64,000 nt of DNA. Origin: Bog-756 sp963829235 (lineage in GTDB: Bacteria; Actinomycetota; Acidimicrobiia; Acidimicrobiales; RAAP-2). Location of the stretch: NCBI GenBank assembly GCA_963829235.1, contig CAWHIF010000009.1, forward strand, positions 768,135 through 832,134, written 5' to 3'. Below, piece by piece: positions 10,088 through 19,397 of the stretch (its first letter is position 1; each line of letters opens with the position of its first letter). The notes below the pieces were generated by a model. That model was not told the DNA's origin, did not search any database, and saw only the letters and a list, made by a program, of their open reading frames with translations. The position numbers were made by a program, and so were the translations under genes.

Positions 10088-10196
10088 GCTCCGAGGTTAC
10101 CGCCGGACTCCCCCGCCGACGCACACCCCGATCCCCCGGAGTCCGGACCGATCCGTCGGGTGGATCCAGACCCCGGGATTCCCGGTCGTCGTGGCC

Positions 10197-10898
10197 TCAG
10201 CCGGCGCCCCGCACCTGGACGGCAGCCCGGGCGACGGCGTCGAGCGATTCGGGCCACGCGCAGACCGCCCAGGTCGCACCGGCGGCGGCGAGCTCGCCGA
10301 GGTGTGCCGCCACCTCCGGCACCGTACTGCCCACCGGACCGCCCCAGGTCACCTCCAGGCCCGATGCGGTCAGCTCGGCGATCCGGAGCGGGTCGCCGTC
10401 CCACAGATTGACGGCGGCGCCGAGGTCCCGGGCCAGCTCGACCGTCTTCGGGAGCCCACCTCCCACCCACACCGGGATCCCGTCCCGGCCCACAGCGGAC
10501 CCGACGGCGACAAGTCGGGACCGCCGCTCGTCGGCGGGTTCGAACGGGAGTCCGAACGCTTCGTTCTCCGCCCTGCTCAGGTGGTCCCCCGTCCCGAGCC
10601 CGGCGATCATCCGACCGTTGCTCATGAGTGAGAGGCTCGACAGCACGGCCACCAGCACCTCGTCGGGGACCAGGCCCACCCGGGCCACCAACGAGCCCAC
10701 CGAGATCGAGGAGGTGATGGAGGCCAGCGCGCCGAGCAGCGGGGCCATCGACAGGGCGGGCCGGTCCGGCCGGTCCATGGGCCAGAGGTGGTCGAAGCAG
10801 AACACTCCGTCGAGACCGAGGTCCTCGGCCCGCCGGGCGGCGTCGAGAGCCGAGTCCGACTCGCCGCGGAATTGCGGGATGGTGACCCCGACCCTCAT
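10197..10898 (-). CDS. Luciferase-like (LLM class) F420-type oxidoreductase
   Basis: The start MRVGVTIPQFR, the FCFDHLWPM segment and the SISVGSLVARVGLVPDEVLVAVLSSLSLMSNGRMIAGLGTGDHLS block identify a luciferase-like monooxygenase fold. Actinobacterial members mostly use coenzyme F420. At 233 residues it is shorter than the usual 290-340; the frame is unbroken, so this looks like a compact subfamily and not a broken gene. Substrate unknown. It lies 31 bases after the SRPBCC gene on the same strand. Confidence 0.75.
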   Translation of the reverse strand: MRVGVTIPQFRGESDSALDAARRAEDLGLDGVFCFDHLWPMDRPDRPALSMAPLLGALASITSSISVGSLVARVGLVPDEVLVAVLSSLSLMSNGRMIAGLGTGDHLSRAENEAFGLPFEPADERRSRLVAVGSAVGRDGIPVWVGGGLPKTVELARDLGAAVNLWDGDPLRIAELTASGLEVTWGGPVGSTVPEVAAHLGELAAAGATWAVCAWPESLDAVARAAVQVRGAG

Positions 10899-10929
10899 CG
10901 CGCCCGCACGCCCCCAGGGGCAGCGCCGG

Positions 10930-11409
10930 TCACGCCGTCGACTCGACCCGGGCCTTCAGCTCGCGCAGGGCGATCGACATGATGCGGCTCTGAGCCCGCA
11001 TCTTGATGAAGCCGGGCAGGGGTACCTTCATCTCCACTTCGAGGTGGTAGGTGACCTCCGTCCCCCCGGCCCCGTTGGGGGCGAACTCATATCGGCCGTC
11101 CAGCTTGGAGGTGATGTCACCGCGCGTCTGCACCCACGAGAGCACGCGTGGGGCCTGGCTGAAATCGTAGGCGAGGGTGTAGTTGGTACTCCGGCCGAAC
11201 GCGGCAGCCCGGAACGTCACCAGTCGGGGACGTCCCTCTTCGTCGCGCTCGTCGATGGTGACGTCTTTGATGTCCGCCGCCCACAGCGGGTAGGCACCGA
11301 TGTCGGAGCTGACCTCGAAACACCGCTCCGGTGTAGCCGATACGACCATTCGTTCAGTGGCTAGTTCCGCCACAATCGGCCCTCCTCCTTGATCGGATGC
11401 CGTGGCCAT
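10930..11409 (-). CDS. SRPBCC (polyketide cyclase/START-like) protein
   Basis: The pattern ERMVVSATPERCFEVSSDIGAYPLWAADIKDV, then strands ending in DGRYEFAPNGAGGTEVTYHLEVEMKVPLPGFI and a long C-terminal helix, is the SRPBCC helix-grip fold that binds hydrophobic ligands. At 159 residues it is a single domain. It follows the glycosyltransferase by seven bases. Homologues occur beside lipid and cell-envelope genes in actinobacteria; the ligand is not known. Confidence 0.8.
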   Translation of the reverse strand: MATASDQGGGPIVAELATERMVVSATPERCFEVSSDIGAYPLWAADIKDVTIDERDEEGRPRLVTFRAAAFGRSTNYTLAYDFSQAPRVLSWVQTRGDITSKLDGRYEFAPNGAGGTEVTYHLEVEMKVPLPGFIKMRAQSRIMSIALRELKARVESTA

Positions 11410-11416
11410 GGGGGCC

Positions 11417-12562
11417 TCAGCCTGTCACGTCGGCCAGCGACGCAGCCAGCCTAGGGGCGAGTTTGTCATAGTCGAAGGATGCCTCGGCTCGCCGTCGTGA
11501 TGCCGTCCCCATCTGCCGTCGCAGACCCCCGTCGCCGAGCAGGCGGCCGATGGCGCGGGCCGCGGTACCGGCGTCGGTCGGACGCCTGACCACCAGACCG
11601 GTCTCCCCGTCCGCCACCGCCTCACCGGCGCCACCCGATGCCCCGGCCACCTGGGGCACCCCGGCCGCGGCCGCTTCGAGGAACACGATCCCGAACCCCT
11701 CCTGCTCGAGCCCGAGCCACCGGTTCCGGCACAACATGGCGAACACGTCGGCCGCGCCGATCAGCGAGGGGAGCCCGGCGTCGGACACGCCGCCGAGGAG
11801 TCGTACCGGCGCGCCGTACTCGGCGATCCTGCCGACGAGCCGGTCGGAGTCCCGACCGCGACCGGCGATGGCGACGGTCAGGTCCGGTACCTCGGCCCGG
11901 AGCCGCACGGCGGTATCGATGAGGACGTCCATTCCCTTGCGCGGGACCAGCCGGCTCACGCTCACCACCAGCGGTCCGTCCGCCGGGAGCCCGAAGTGGG
12001 CGCGGGCCGAGGCGCGCTCTCCGGCCGTGAGTGGTCGGAACCGCTGGAGGTCGACGCCCGGGGGGATCTCCACCACCGGCGGAACCCGTCCCCCCCGGCG
12101 CAGGGTGCGGAGGGCCTCGGTGGCCGGGTAGCCACCCGCGGACACGGCCAGGACGCTGTGCCCCAGCACATGGGCCACCAGCTCTCGGCCGGCGGGCAGC
12201 CGTCCGGGGATGGCCACCTCCGCCCCGTGCAACATCACCGCGTAGGGGATCCCGAGCCTGGGGCCGACGAGACCGAGGGGGAACACGGGATCGAGGACGA
12301 CCAGGTCCGCGCCGATCCGTCGCGCCGCATCACGGGCCCGCTGGACCAACGTCGGTCCGGGGACGAGCACGCGGCCCGGGACCCGTTCGATGCGGACGCC
12401 GCGAGCGGCCTGCTCCCGATCGAAGGCCGCGGCCTCGGGGTGGGAGCTGGCCGTGAGCACCGCGAACGTCTCGGGGTCGAGGCGCCGCCACAGCTCCCAG
12501 AGATAGGCCTGGATCCCTCCCACCTTGGGAGGGAAGTCGTTGGTCACCAGCAGGTGGGTCAC
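11417..12562 (-). CDS. GT4 glycosyltransferase, phosphatidylinositol-mannosyltransferase-like
   Basis: A retaining GT-B glycosyltransferase, probably adding mannose or another hexose to a membrane lipid. The N-terminal THLLVTNDFPPKVGGIQAYLWEL is the PimB-type acceptor-domain opening. VSRLVPRKGMDVL near residue 204 and EQEGFGIVFLEAAAAG near 290 are the donor-binding lysine and E-x7-E elements. I chose the GTG at 12562 although the frame is open to 12760: the protein begins exactly at this GTG, which overlaps the queG stop by four bases. This gives 381 residues. Confidence 0.82.
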   Translation of the reverse strand: MTHLLVTNDFPPKVGGIQAYLWELWRRLDPETFAVLTASSHPEAAAFDREQAARGVRIERVPGRVLVPGPTLVQRARDAARRIGADLVVLDPVFPLGLVGPRLGIPYAVMLHGAEVAIPGRLPAGRELVAHVLGHSVLAVSAGGYPATEALRTLRRGGRVPPVVEIPPGVDLQRFRPLTAGERASARAHFGLPADGPLVVSVSRLVPRKGMDVLIDTAVRLRAEVPDLTVAIAGRGRDSDRLVGRIAEYGAPVRLLGGVSDAGLPSLIGAADVFAMLCRNRWLGLEQEGFGIVFLEAAAAGVPQVAGASGGAGEAVADGETGLVVRRPTDAGTAARAIGRLLGDGGLRRQMGTASRRRAEASFDYDKLAPRLAASLADVTG

Positions 12563-13734
12563 CCGTCGGTTCCGACCAGGTCGTCGCGTCCCAACCGACG
12601 GGCCGCCCACCGCGCGTGCTCGACGATCATCGCGTCGTCGACGGACAGCCAGCGCCGTAGTGCCCGCACCGTGGCCGGGTCGGTTCCGTCGCCCACATTG
12701 CCCAGCGCCACCAGCGCGTTCCGGCGCAGATGGCGGGGATCGCGACCGGCGATGTACCACCTGCCGTAGGCGGCCATGAGCTCCGCATCGGAGCGCTCGA
12801 GGATCTCGAGGAGATCCACCCGGGGCTCACTGTCGGGGCTCGGCGGGACCGGGGCCACCCGTCGGTCCGCGACCCGGTTGATGGGGCACACCTGTTGGCA
12901 CTCGTCGCACCCGTAGATCCGATTCCCCAGTGCGTGACGGTACTGGTCCGGAAACGACCCGGGCGCCTGTACCAACCAGGCCAGGCACCGGCGGGCATCG
13001 AGCACCCCCGGCGCCACCAGCGCCCCGGTCGGGCAGGCGGTCATGCAGCGCGAGCAACTCCCACACCCGCGCCCGTGGGGGGTGGGCACCGCCGGGGCGG
13101 TGGGCCGGAGCGGGGCGTCGGTGACAACCGAGCCCAGCACCGACCAGGAGCCGAACCCCGGAATGAGCAGGAGCGAGTTCTTGCCGAAAAAGCCGAGCCC
13201 GGCCCGGTGGGCGGCGGCCCGATCGACCAACCCGTTGTCGTCGGACACCACCCTGGCGCGGAATCCCTGCCTCCCGAGGGCCTCGGCGATCACGGCCAAT
13301 GCCCCACGGAGGGAGGCGTAGTGGTCCCGGCGCGAGTAACGGGCCACGTGGCCGGTCGGGCGTCTGGGCAGGAACCGGACCTCACCGGAGGAGGGCTCCT
13401 CATGGCGGTAGCTCCACGCGCCCACGACGAGTGCCCTGGCCCCGGGAAGGATCCGGCCGGGATCGGTGGACCGCTCCGGGTTGCGGTAGGTGAACTGCAT
13501 CCCCCCGTCGAGCCCGAGACCCTTGCGCTCGACCAGGTCCGCACGGGTCGTCTCGAACACATCGGCGGTGGTCACACCCACGGCGCACAGGCCGGAGCGA
13601 AGTCCGAGATCGACCAGGACCTCACTCAGATCGGGGCCATCCGCGGGCGGTACCGGCCGGCGCGGCTCAGAAACTGCTGATCGGGACACGCTCCATCGTC
13701 GCGCAGCTACCGACGGCCTCTGATCGGCGGTCAC
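12559..13734 (-). CDS. queG: Epoxyqueuosine reductase QueG
   Basis: Catalyses the last step of tRNA queuosine synthesis, reducing epoxyqueuosine with cobalamin and two [4Fe-4S] clusters. The ferredoxin-like motifs are complete: CGSCSRCMTACPTGAL near residue 224 and CDECQQVCPINR near 275, with the DARRCLAWL segment between. The C-terminal NALVALGNVGD region is the HEAT-like tRNA-binding tail. At 391 residues it is full length. It is coupled to the downstream glycosyltransferase. Like nrdJ it needs B12, and no other queuosine gene is in the window. Confidence 0.93.
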   Translation of the reverse strand: MTADQRPSVAARRWSVSRSAVSEPRRPVPPADGPDLSEVLVDLGLRSGLCAVGVTTADVFETTRADLVERKGLGLDGGMQFTYRNPERSTDPGRILPGARALVVGAWSYRHEEPSSGEVRFLPRRPTGHVARYSRRDHYASLRGALAVIAEALGRQGFRARVVSDDNGLVDRAAAHRAGLGFFGKNSLLLIPGFGSWSVLGSVVTDAPLRPTAPAVPTPHGRGCGSCSRCMTACPTGALVAPGVLDARRCLAWLVQAPGSFPDQYRHALGNRIYGCDECQQVCPINRVADRRVAPVPPSPDSEPRVDLLEILERSDAELMAAYGRWYIAGRDPRHLRRNALVALGNVGDGTDPATVRALRRWLSVDDAMIVEHARWAARRLGRDDLVGTDG

Positions 13735-13768
13735 GACGGACAGGGCTCGGCTCAGGCCCGCAACCCGC

Positions 13769-14056
13769 TCAGCTCACCCGGCGGGAGTGCCGGACACCGG
13801 GGACGAGACCGGCTTGTTCGAGCAGACGGACGGCCCGGGCCTCGCCGGCGTCAACCACGACGGCGTCTTCGGGCCGGCGCCCCACGATGAAGGAGACCAC
13901 ACAGTCCTCGCACACCGTGGTTCCGCGGTACCGGCAGTCGGCGCAGTCGATGGTGAAGGCCTCGGAGGTGTCCGGCGGACGATGCGACTTGAGGCCCGGT
14001 GTGGACACCGGCACGGCGGTCGGGACGGCGGTCGGCACGGCTGCGCTGGGCGGCAT
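13769..14056 (-). CDS. Small Cys4 (zinc-ribbon-like) protein of unknown function
   Basis: The conserved part is FTIDCADCRYRGTTVCEDC followed by VVSFIVGRRPEDAVVVDAGEARAVRLLEQAGLVPG. Four cysteines in two CxxC pairs suggest a small metal site. The frame is open further upstream, but the ATG at 14056 has a good Shine-Dalgarno sequence (GAGGAG, eight bases away), giving about 95 residues with a Pro/Ala/Val-rich head. It lies 34 bases before queG on the same strand and probably shares its transcript. I do not recognise a function. Confidence 0.6.
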   Translation of the reverse strand: MPPSAAVPTAVPTAVPVSTPGLKSHRPPDTSEAFTIDCADCRYRGTTVCEDCVVSFIVGRRPEDAVVVDAGEARAVRLLEQAGLVPGVRHSRRVS

Positions 14057-14453
14057 GGCTCTTGCTCCTCGGTTCGGTGAATCGATGGTGTGTTCCATGA
14101 CTCCGGCATCATGGACGAGGGGTGTGACAGCAGGCGGCCCGCCGCTCCGGCGCCTGCTGGGGATCCGCCCCCCCGCAGGGGCGAGCAGCATCTTCACGGA
14201 CGGGTGTCATTTCCAGTGCTGGACACCCCGAATTCAATAAAAGCGTAAGAATTCTCTCAGATCGAGACGAAAATAACCCAAAAAGTCGAATTCTGATTCG
14301 TTTTGAGTTTCCCCACGGTAAGGTGTCTACACGGTGGCCCCGTCGAGCAAGGTTTCCGCCGACCGCGCTCCGGGGCCGCCCCTTTTCGACCCGCCCTTCG
14401 TCCACCCGGCGACATCGATCCCCGTACTGCGCCCTGACGGCCGCGGACCCGTC
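14057..14453. other. Gene-free stretch with an AT-rich island
   Basis: No convincing gene. From about 14228 to 14325 the base composition drops to AT-rich, unlike its surroundings, and contains three GAATTC palindromes (14230, 14249, 14288). This is the upstream region of the Cys4-queG gene string and probably holds its promoter; I could not fix a confident -10/-35 pair. Confidence 0.4.
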
Positions 14454-15375
14454 TCAGTACCCGGCGTCAGGATCCACCAGTCCGACCAGTTCCTCCCCGG
14501 CCGCGAATCGGCCCACGTTGGTGCGGATGCGCTCGGCCAGGAGGGGAATCACCATGTCGATGGTGTCGGCGGTGTGCGGGGTGATGATGCAATTCTCGAG
14601 GTCCCAGAGCGGGTGCCCGTCGGGCAACGGCTCGGGATCGGTGACGTCGAGCGCCGCACCGGCGATCGAACCGGCGGTCAGGGCCGCCACCAGCGCGTCG
14701 GTGTCCACGTGCCCGCCCCGGGCCACGTTGACCAACCACGCCGTCTCGTCCATGAGGGCGAGCTCCGGTGCGCCGATGATCCCGGTCGTCTCGGGGGTGA
14801 GCGCCAGGGCCAAGAAGACCACCAGGGACCCCGAAAGCGACCTCCTCCAGCGCGGTGACGGGGACGGTCCGGGTGGCACCCGGGACAGGATCGGCCTTCC
14901 GGCGGACCACGGTGGTGTCGACCCTGAAGGGGGCCAGCTGCTCGAGGAGCACCGACGTGATGCCCCCACCCCCGAGAATGGTCACCCGTTGGTCGTAGAG
15001 GCTGGTGGCCGCGGCCTTGCCCCACGACCTGGCCACGATGCGGGTGGGCAGGTGCCGCAGACCGGCCAGCGCCAGCATCAGGGCGTGCTCGGCCACCGGC
15101 TCGGCGTAGGAACCCTTGGCGCACGTCCAGATCCGGTCATGGTCGAGCAGTCCGTACGAGAGCACCCGCTCGACTCCGGCGAACGGGAGCTGCACCCAGC
15201 GCACATCGGGGGCCACCGCCAACTGGTCGGCGAGGCCCTTCACCTCCATGGGGTTGAGCCAGACCAGGGCATCAGGACGTTCTGAGATCCCGACCACGGA
15301 ACCTCCGCCCGCCACCACCGCGTCGGTGGCGAACTGGGCGGCGTCAGGGCCGACGGCGATGCGGGGCGCGTTCAT
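14454..15375 (-). CDS. D-isomer specific 2-hydroxyacid dehydrogenase, frameshifted
   Basis: An NAD(P)-dependent oxidoreductase of the D-2-hydroxyacid dehydrogenase family. From the ATG at 15375, the N-terminal half runs through VRWVQLPFAGVERVL, KGSYAEPVAEHALMLAL and the dinucleotide loop TILGGGGI to VTALEEVAFG. The rest, in another frame, runs from SLVVFLALALTPETTGIIG through MDETAWLVNVARGGHVDTDALV (substrate Arg) to LENCIITPHTAD (catalytic His). The junction is a run of four G at 14829-14832; losing one restores a continuous 306-residue protein. Substrate not determined. Probably a sequencing or assembly slip. Confidence 0.82.
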
Positions 15376-15486
15376 GGACCGCAGACTATCGATCCCGGTC
15401 TGCCGGCCACCAGGACGGCCGATCGTCCGCGTCTGTCGTCTTTTTGATTCAATGGGGTGACCGGCACCTGACCGATCGGGGGATCG

Positions 15487-17022
15487 ATGATCGTTCAATT
15501 CAACGTCCGGGACTTCCTCGACCGGGCCGAGGTCGCCTATCCCGGACGCGTGGGGCTCATCGACGAGCCGCAACAGCCGGCCCAGCCATGGGGGCCGCTC
15601 ACCTTCACCGAACTGGCCGATCGGGCCCGTGCCCAGGCTGCCGGCCTCGATCGTCTCGGTGTCGGGCGCGGGGAACGGGTGGCCGTCGTCTCCCACAATT
15701 CCTCGCGCCTGCTCACCTCGTTCTACGGGGTGTGCGGATGGGGCCGCATCCTCGTACCCATCAACTTCCGCCTGGCCCCGGCCGAGGTCGAGTACATCGT
15801 CGAGCACTCCGGGGCCTCGGTGCTGCTGGTCGATCCCGAGCTGGCCGACGACCTGGCCGGGATCGAGGCCCGTCACCGGTTCGAGCTCGGGGCGGCCAGC
15901 GACGAGCAGCTCTTCCCATCCGGCGCCGACCCGCAGCCGTGGGCGCCGGACGAGCAGGCCACCGCCACCATCAACTACACATCGGGCACCACGGCACGAC
16001 CGAAAGGGGTGCAGCTCACCCACCGGAATTGCTGGATCAACGCCTCGATCTTCGGCTGGCATCTCCAACTCTCCGACCAGGACGTCTACCTCCACACCCT
16101 CCCGATGTTCCATGCCAACGGCTGGGGCATGCCCTGGTCGACCGCAGCAGTGGGGTGCACGCAGGTGGTCCTGCGCAAGGTGGACGGCACCGAGATCCTC
16201 CGCCGGGTGGAGCGCCACGGGGTCACGCTGCTCTGCGCGGCCCCGGCCGTGGTCAACGCCGTGCTCGACGCACTGCCGGCGTGGGACCGCCCCATCCCGG
16301 GCCGGGACCGGACCCGCATCGTCGTCGCCGGGGCGCCGCCGCCGAGCAGGACCATCGAGCGCGTCGAGTCCGAGCTCGGATGGGAGTTCATCCAGATCTA
16401 CGGTCTCACCGAGACCTCACCCCTGCTGACCGTCAATCGGAGCCGGTCGGAATGGGACGACCTGGCGTCGGGAGACCGGGCTCGCCGGCTGATGCGGGCC
16501 GGGGCGCCGGCGGTGGGGACCGGGGTGCGGGTCGACGCCGACGGCGAGCTCCTGGTCCGGAGCAACACGGTGATGGACGGCTACTGGAATCAGCCCGAGG
16601 AGACAGAGGCGGCCCTCCGCGGCGGGTGGTTCCACACCGGTGACGGCGGGCTCATCGACGACGAGGGACACGTGAGCATCCTCGACCGGAAGAAGGACGT
16701 GATCATCACCGGGGGTGAGAATGTGTCGTCCATCGAAGTGGAGGACGCCATTTTCTCGCTCCAGGGGGTGGCCGAGGTGGCGGTGATCGGCATTCCCGAT
16801 GACACCTGGGGCGAGATGGTCGTCGCCCTGGTGGTCCAGGTTCCGGGCAGCCTGCTGACCGAGGAGGACGTGACCACGTGCTGCCGCTCGGTGCTGGCCG
16901 GTTACAAGTGTCCCAAACGGGTCGAGTTCCGCGACGAGCTTCCGCGGACCGCGACCGGGAAGCTCCAGAAGTTCAGGCTCAGGGCCCCGTACTGGGAGGG
17001 GAAGGAGCGCAGGGTCAACTGA
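15487..17022 (+). CDS. AMP-forming acyl-CoA ligase
   Basis: Activates a carboxylic acid, probably a fatty acid, to its CoA thioester through an acyl-adenylate. All ANL signatures are present: YTSGTTARPKG near residue 163, IYGLTETSP near 303, GWFHTGDGG near 379, and the catalytic lysine in ATGKLQKFRL near 490. At 511 residues it is complete. The ATG follows a GGGGG tract. It is divergent from the hydroxyacid dehydrogenase; the acid used cannot be told from the sequence. Confidence 0.9.
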   Translation: MIVQFNVRDFLDRAEVAYPGRVGLIDEPQQPAQPWGPLTFTELADRARAQAAGLDRLGVGRGERVAVVSHNSSRLLTSFYGVCGWGRILVPINFRLAPAEVEYIVEHSGASVLLVDPELADDLAGIEARHRFELGAASDEQLFPSGADPQPWAPDEQATATINYTSGTTARPKGVQLTHRNCWINASIFGWHLQLSDQDVYLHTLPMFHANGWGMPWSTAAVGCTQVVLRKVDGTEILRRVERHGVTLLCAAPAVVNAVLDALPAWDRPIPGRDRTRIVVAGAPPPSRTIERVESELGWEFIQIYGLTETSPLLTVNRSRSEWDDLASGDRARRLMRAGAPAVGTGVRVDADGELLVRSNTVMDGYWNQPEETEAALRGGWFHTGDGGLIDDEGHVSILDRKKDVIITGGENVSSIEVEDAIFSLQGVAEVAVIGIPDDTWGEMVVALVVQVPGSLLTEEDVTTCCRSVLAGYKCPKRVEFRDELPRTATGKLQKFRLRAPYWEGKERRVN

Positions 17023-17079
17023 TCGGGGGCAACCGATCAGGCAGCCGATCGAGGACAGCCGGCCGCGGGTCGAGTCGGC

Positions 17080-18570
17080 TCACGGGCTGTCTCCCGACGG
17101 GAAGTGCATGGCGATGGCCGCGCCGGCATCGGCCGAGAGCTCGGGCCAACGCGTGGTGACCGATTTGAGCCTGGTGTTGAACCGGACGCCCTCCATCCCG
17201 TGGATGTGCGCGTCGCCGAACAGCGACTGCTTCCATCCACCGAAGGAGTAGTAGGCCATCGGCACCGGGATGGCCACGTTGATACCAACCATCCCGACGT
17301 GGACGTCCCGCCGGAACCGACGAGCCGCGCTCCCGTCCCGCGTGAAGATGGCGGTTCCGTTTCCGTAGGGATTGGCGTTGACCACTTCGATGGCCTGATC
17401 GAGATCGTCGACCCGGAGCACCGACAACACGGGGCCGAAGATCTCGTCCCGGTAGACCTCCATCGACGGCGTCACCCGGTCCACCAGGCACGGGCCGAGG
17501 AAGAACCCACCGTCACATCCGGGCACCTTGACGTGGCGCCCGTCCACCACCAGGTCAGCGCCCTGGCGCTCGGCCGACTCCACGTACCCCGCCACCCGGT
17601 CGCGATGAGCCTCGGTGATGAGCGGCCCCATGTCCGAGCCGGGGTCGGTTCCTGGCCCCACGGTCAGGGCCGTCGCCCGGGCGCGGAGGGCCTCGACCAG
17701 TTGGCCGCCGTCTCCTACCACCACCACTGCGGAGATGGCCATGCACCTCTCACCGGCTGAGCCGTAGCCGGCGGCGATGAGGGCATCGGCGGTGCTGTCG
17801 ACGTCGGCGTCGGGCATGACCACGGCATGGTTCTTCGCCCCGCCCAGCGCCTGCACCCGCGCCCCCGAGGAGGTGGCCCGTTCGAACACCTGTCGGGCCA
17901 CCGGAGTCGAGCCGACGAACGAGACGGCCGCCACGTCGGGGTGGTCGAGAAGGGCATTGACGGCCACGGCGTCGCCGTTCACGACCGAGAAGACTCCGTC
18001 CGGCAGGCCCGCATCGCGCCACAGATCTGCGATCAGCAGTGACGGGGAAGGATCGCGCTCGGACGGCTTCAGGATGAAACAGTTACCGCAGGCAATGGCC
18101 ACCGGGTACATCCACATGGGCACCATGACCGGAAAGTTGAACGGGGTGATACCGGCCACCACGCCGAGCGGTTGACGGACCGACGACGCGTCCACCCCGC
18201 TCGACACATCCTCGGAGAACTCACCTTTGAGGAGGTGGGGGATGCCGCAGGCGAACTCGACCACCTCGATGCCGCGTGAGACTTCACCGCGTGCGTCCTC
18301 TGTGACCTTGCCGTGTTCGGCGGTGATCAGGCGGGCCAGGTCGTCGCGGTGCCGATCGGCCAGTTGACGGAAGGCGAAGAGGATGCGGGTTCTCGCCGTC
18401 AACGACGCCTCCCGCCATTCGGCCCATGCGGCCCGAGCCCGCCCGACGACGTCGGCGACATCGGTGGGCGACGCCAGGACGACGACCCCGGTCTGTTCCC
18501 CTGACGCGGGCTCGAACACCGGAGCGGTCCTCGCCTCGGCCCCCTCGCCCGAGAATCCGATTCGCTTCAC
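17080..18570 (-). CDS. mmsA: CoA-acylating methylmalonate-semialdehyde dehydrogenase
   Basis: Converts (methyl)malonate semialdehyde to propionyl- or acetyl-CoA with NAD+ and CoA in valine, inositol or beta-alanine catabolism. Seen are GITPFNFPVMVPMWMYP, KPSERDPSPSL, ALGGAKNHAVVMPDAD, which replaces the usual catalytic-Glu motif and is diagnostic of this subfamily, and the catalytic cysteine in SAGERCMAIS near residue 275. At 496 residues it is complete. The start is GTG at 18570 with AGGAGA seven bases upstream. It is divergent from a flavin-binding protein. Confidence 0.9.
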   Translation of the reverse strand: MKRIGFSGEGAEARTAPVFEPASGEQTGVVVLASPTDVADVVGRARAAWAEWREASLTARTRILFAFRQLADRHRDDLARLITAEHGKVTEDARGEVSRGIEVVEFACGIPHLLKGEFSEDVSSGVDASSVRQPLGVVAGITPFNFPVMVPMWMYPVAIACGNCFILKPSERDPSPSLLIADLWRDAGLPDGVFSVVNGDAVAVNALLDHPDVAAVSFVGSTPVARQVFERATSSGARVQALGGAKNHAVVMPDADVDSTADALIAAGYGSAGERCMAISAVVVVGDGGQLVEALRARATALTVGPGTDPGSDMGPLITEAHRDRVAGYVESAERQGADLVVDGRHVKVPGCDGGFFLGPCLVDRVTPSMEVYRDEIFGPVLSVLRVDDLDQAIEVVNANPYGNGTAIFTRDGSAARRFRRDVHVGMVGINVAIPVPMAYYSFGGWKQSLFGDAHIHGMEGVRFNTRLKSVTTRWPELSADAGAAIAMHFPSGDSP

Positions 18571-18644
18571 CGTATGTCTCCTGACGGCACCCGTGTGCTC
18601 ATGGTCGGAACTGCCTGGTCGAGGCTACGTGGCAGAATCGCCCC

Positions 18645-19376
18645 ATGTCAGACCCGACCCGACCCGGCGGCGTGGAGGCGGGTGGGGACGAGGTTCCCGT
18701 GACGGAGCGGACCCGCCTCCGGCGTCTCCCCGAACAGGGATCGCACCGGCGGCCCGATCTGTACGACGTCCTCGACGCCGGGTTCGTCTGCCATCTCGGC
18801 CTCCTTCTGGACGGGTGGCCGATGGTGGTGCCCACCAGCTACGCGCGACGGGACAACTGGCTCTTCCTCCACGGATCGGTGGCCAGCCGGAGCCTCCGCG
18901 CCGCCCGGGAACCGATCAGGGCGTGCGTGACCGTCACCCATGTCGACGGACTCGTGCTGGCCCGGTCGGTGTTCGAGCACGCGGTGAACTACCGCTGCGC
19001 CATGGTGTACGGAACGCCCGAGGTGCTCGAGGACGCCGACCGGAAACTGATCGGCCTCCGGGCCATCAGCGATCAGGCCGCGCCCGGGCAATGGGAGTAC
19101 GCACGCTCGCCCTCGGCCCGGGAGCTGGCCGCCACCACCGTGTTGAGGATGGCGCTCGACGAGTGCTCGGTGAAGATCCGCCGGGGTCCGCCCGACGACG
19201 GCGACGGCCCCGACGCCGGACTCGAGGTGTGGGCCGGCGAGATCCCGCTGCGAACGGTCCGCCTCGATCCGATCTCCGATCCCGCCCTCCGCCCCGGCAT
19301 CGTCGTTCCCGATCATCTGTCCGTAGGAGAGCCGGCACCGGGGTCGACGCCCTGGCGCGATCTGGGGGCGGGCTGA
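18645..19376 (+). CDS. Pyridoxamine 5'-phosphate oxidase-family FMN-binding protein
   Basis: A split-barrel flavoprotein of the Pyridox_ox_2/NimA-like group. The typical opening YDVLDAGFVCHLGLLLDGWPMVVPTSYARRDNWLFLHGSVASRSLR lies at residues 40-85, followed by ACVTVTHVDGLVLARSVFEHAVNYRCAMVYG. These proteins bind FMN, F420 or heme, and many have no known substrate. The ATG has no clear ribosome-binding site and may be leaderless. At 243 residues it is normal length. Confidence 0.85.
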   Translation: MSDPTRPGGVEAGGDEVPVTERTRLRRLPEQGSHRRPDLYDVLDAGFVCHLGLLLDGWPMVVPTSYARRDNWLFLHGSVASRSLRAAREPIRACVTVTHVDGLVLARSVFEHAVNYRCAMVYGTPEVLEDADRKLIGLRAISDQAAPGQWEYARSPSARELAATTVLRMALDECSVKIRRGPPDDGDGPDAGLEVWAGEIPLRTVRLDPISDPALRPGIVVPDHLSVGEPAPGSTPWRDLGAG

Positions 19377-19397
19377 CATGACGACCGGCAGACCCGA

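Noticed and set aside
11417..12760. Longer glycosyltransferase start at 12760
   Set aside because: The extra 66 residues are Arg-rich antisense-like sequence over queG; the conserved start is the GTG at 12562.
14467..16218. Reading the hydroxyacid dehydrogenase as a 583-residue protein from 16218
   Set aside because: The first 280 residues are the antisense of the acyl-CoA ligase gene; family sequence starts only at 15375.
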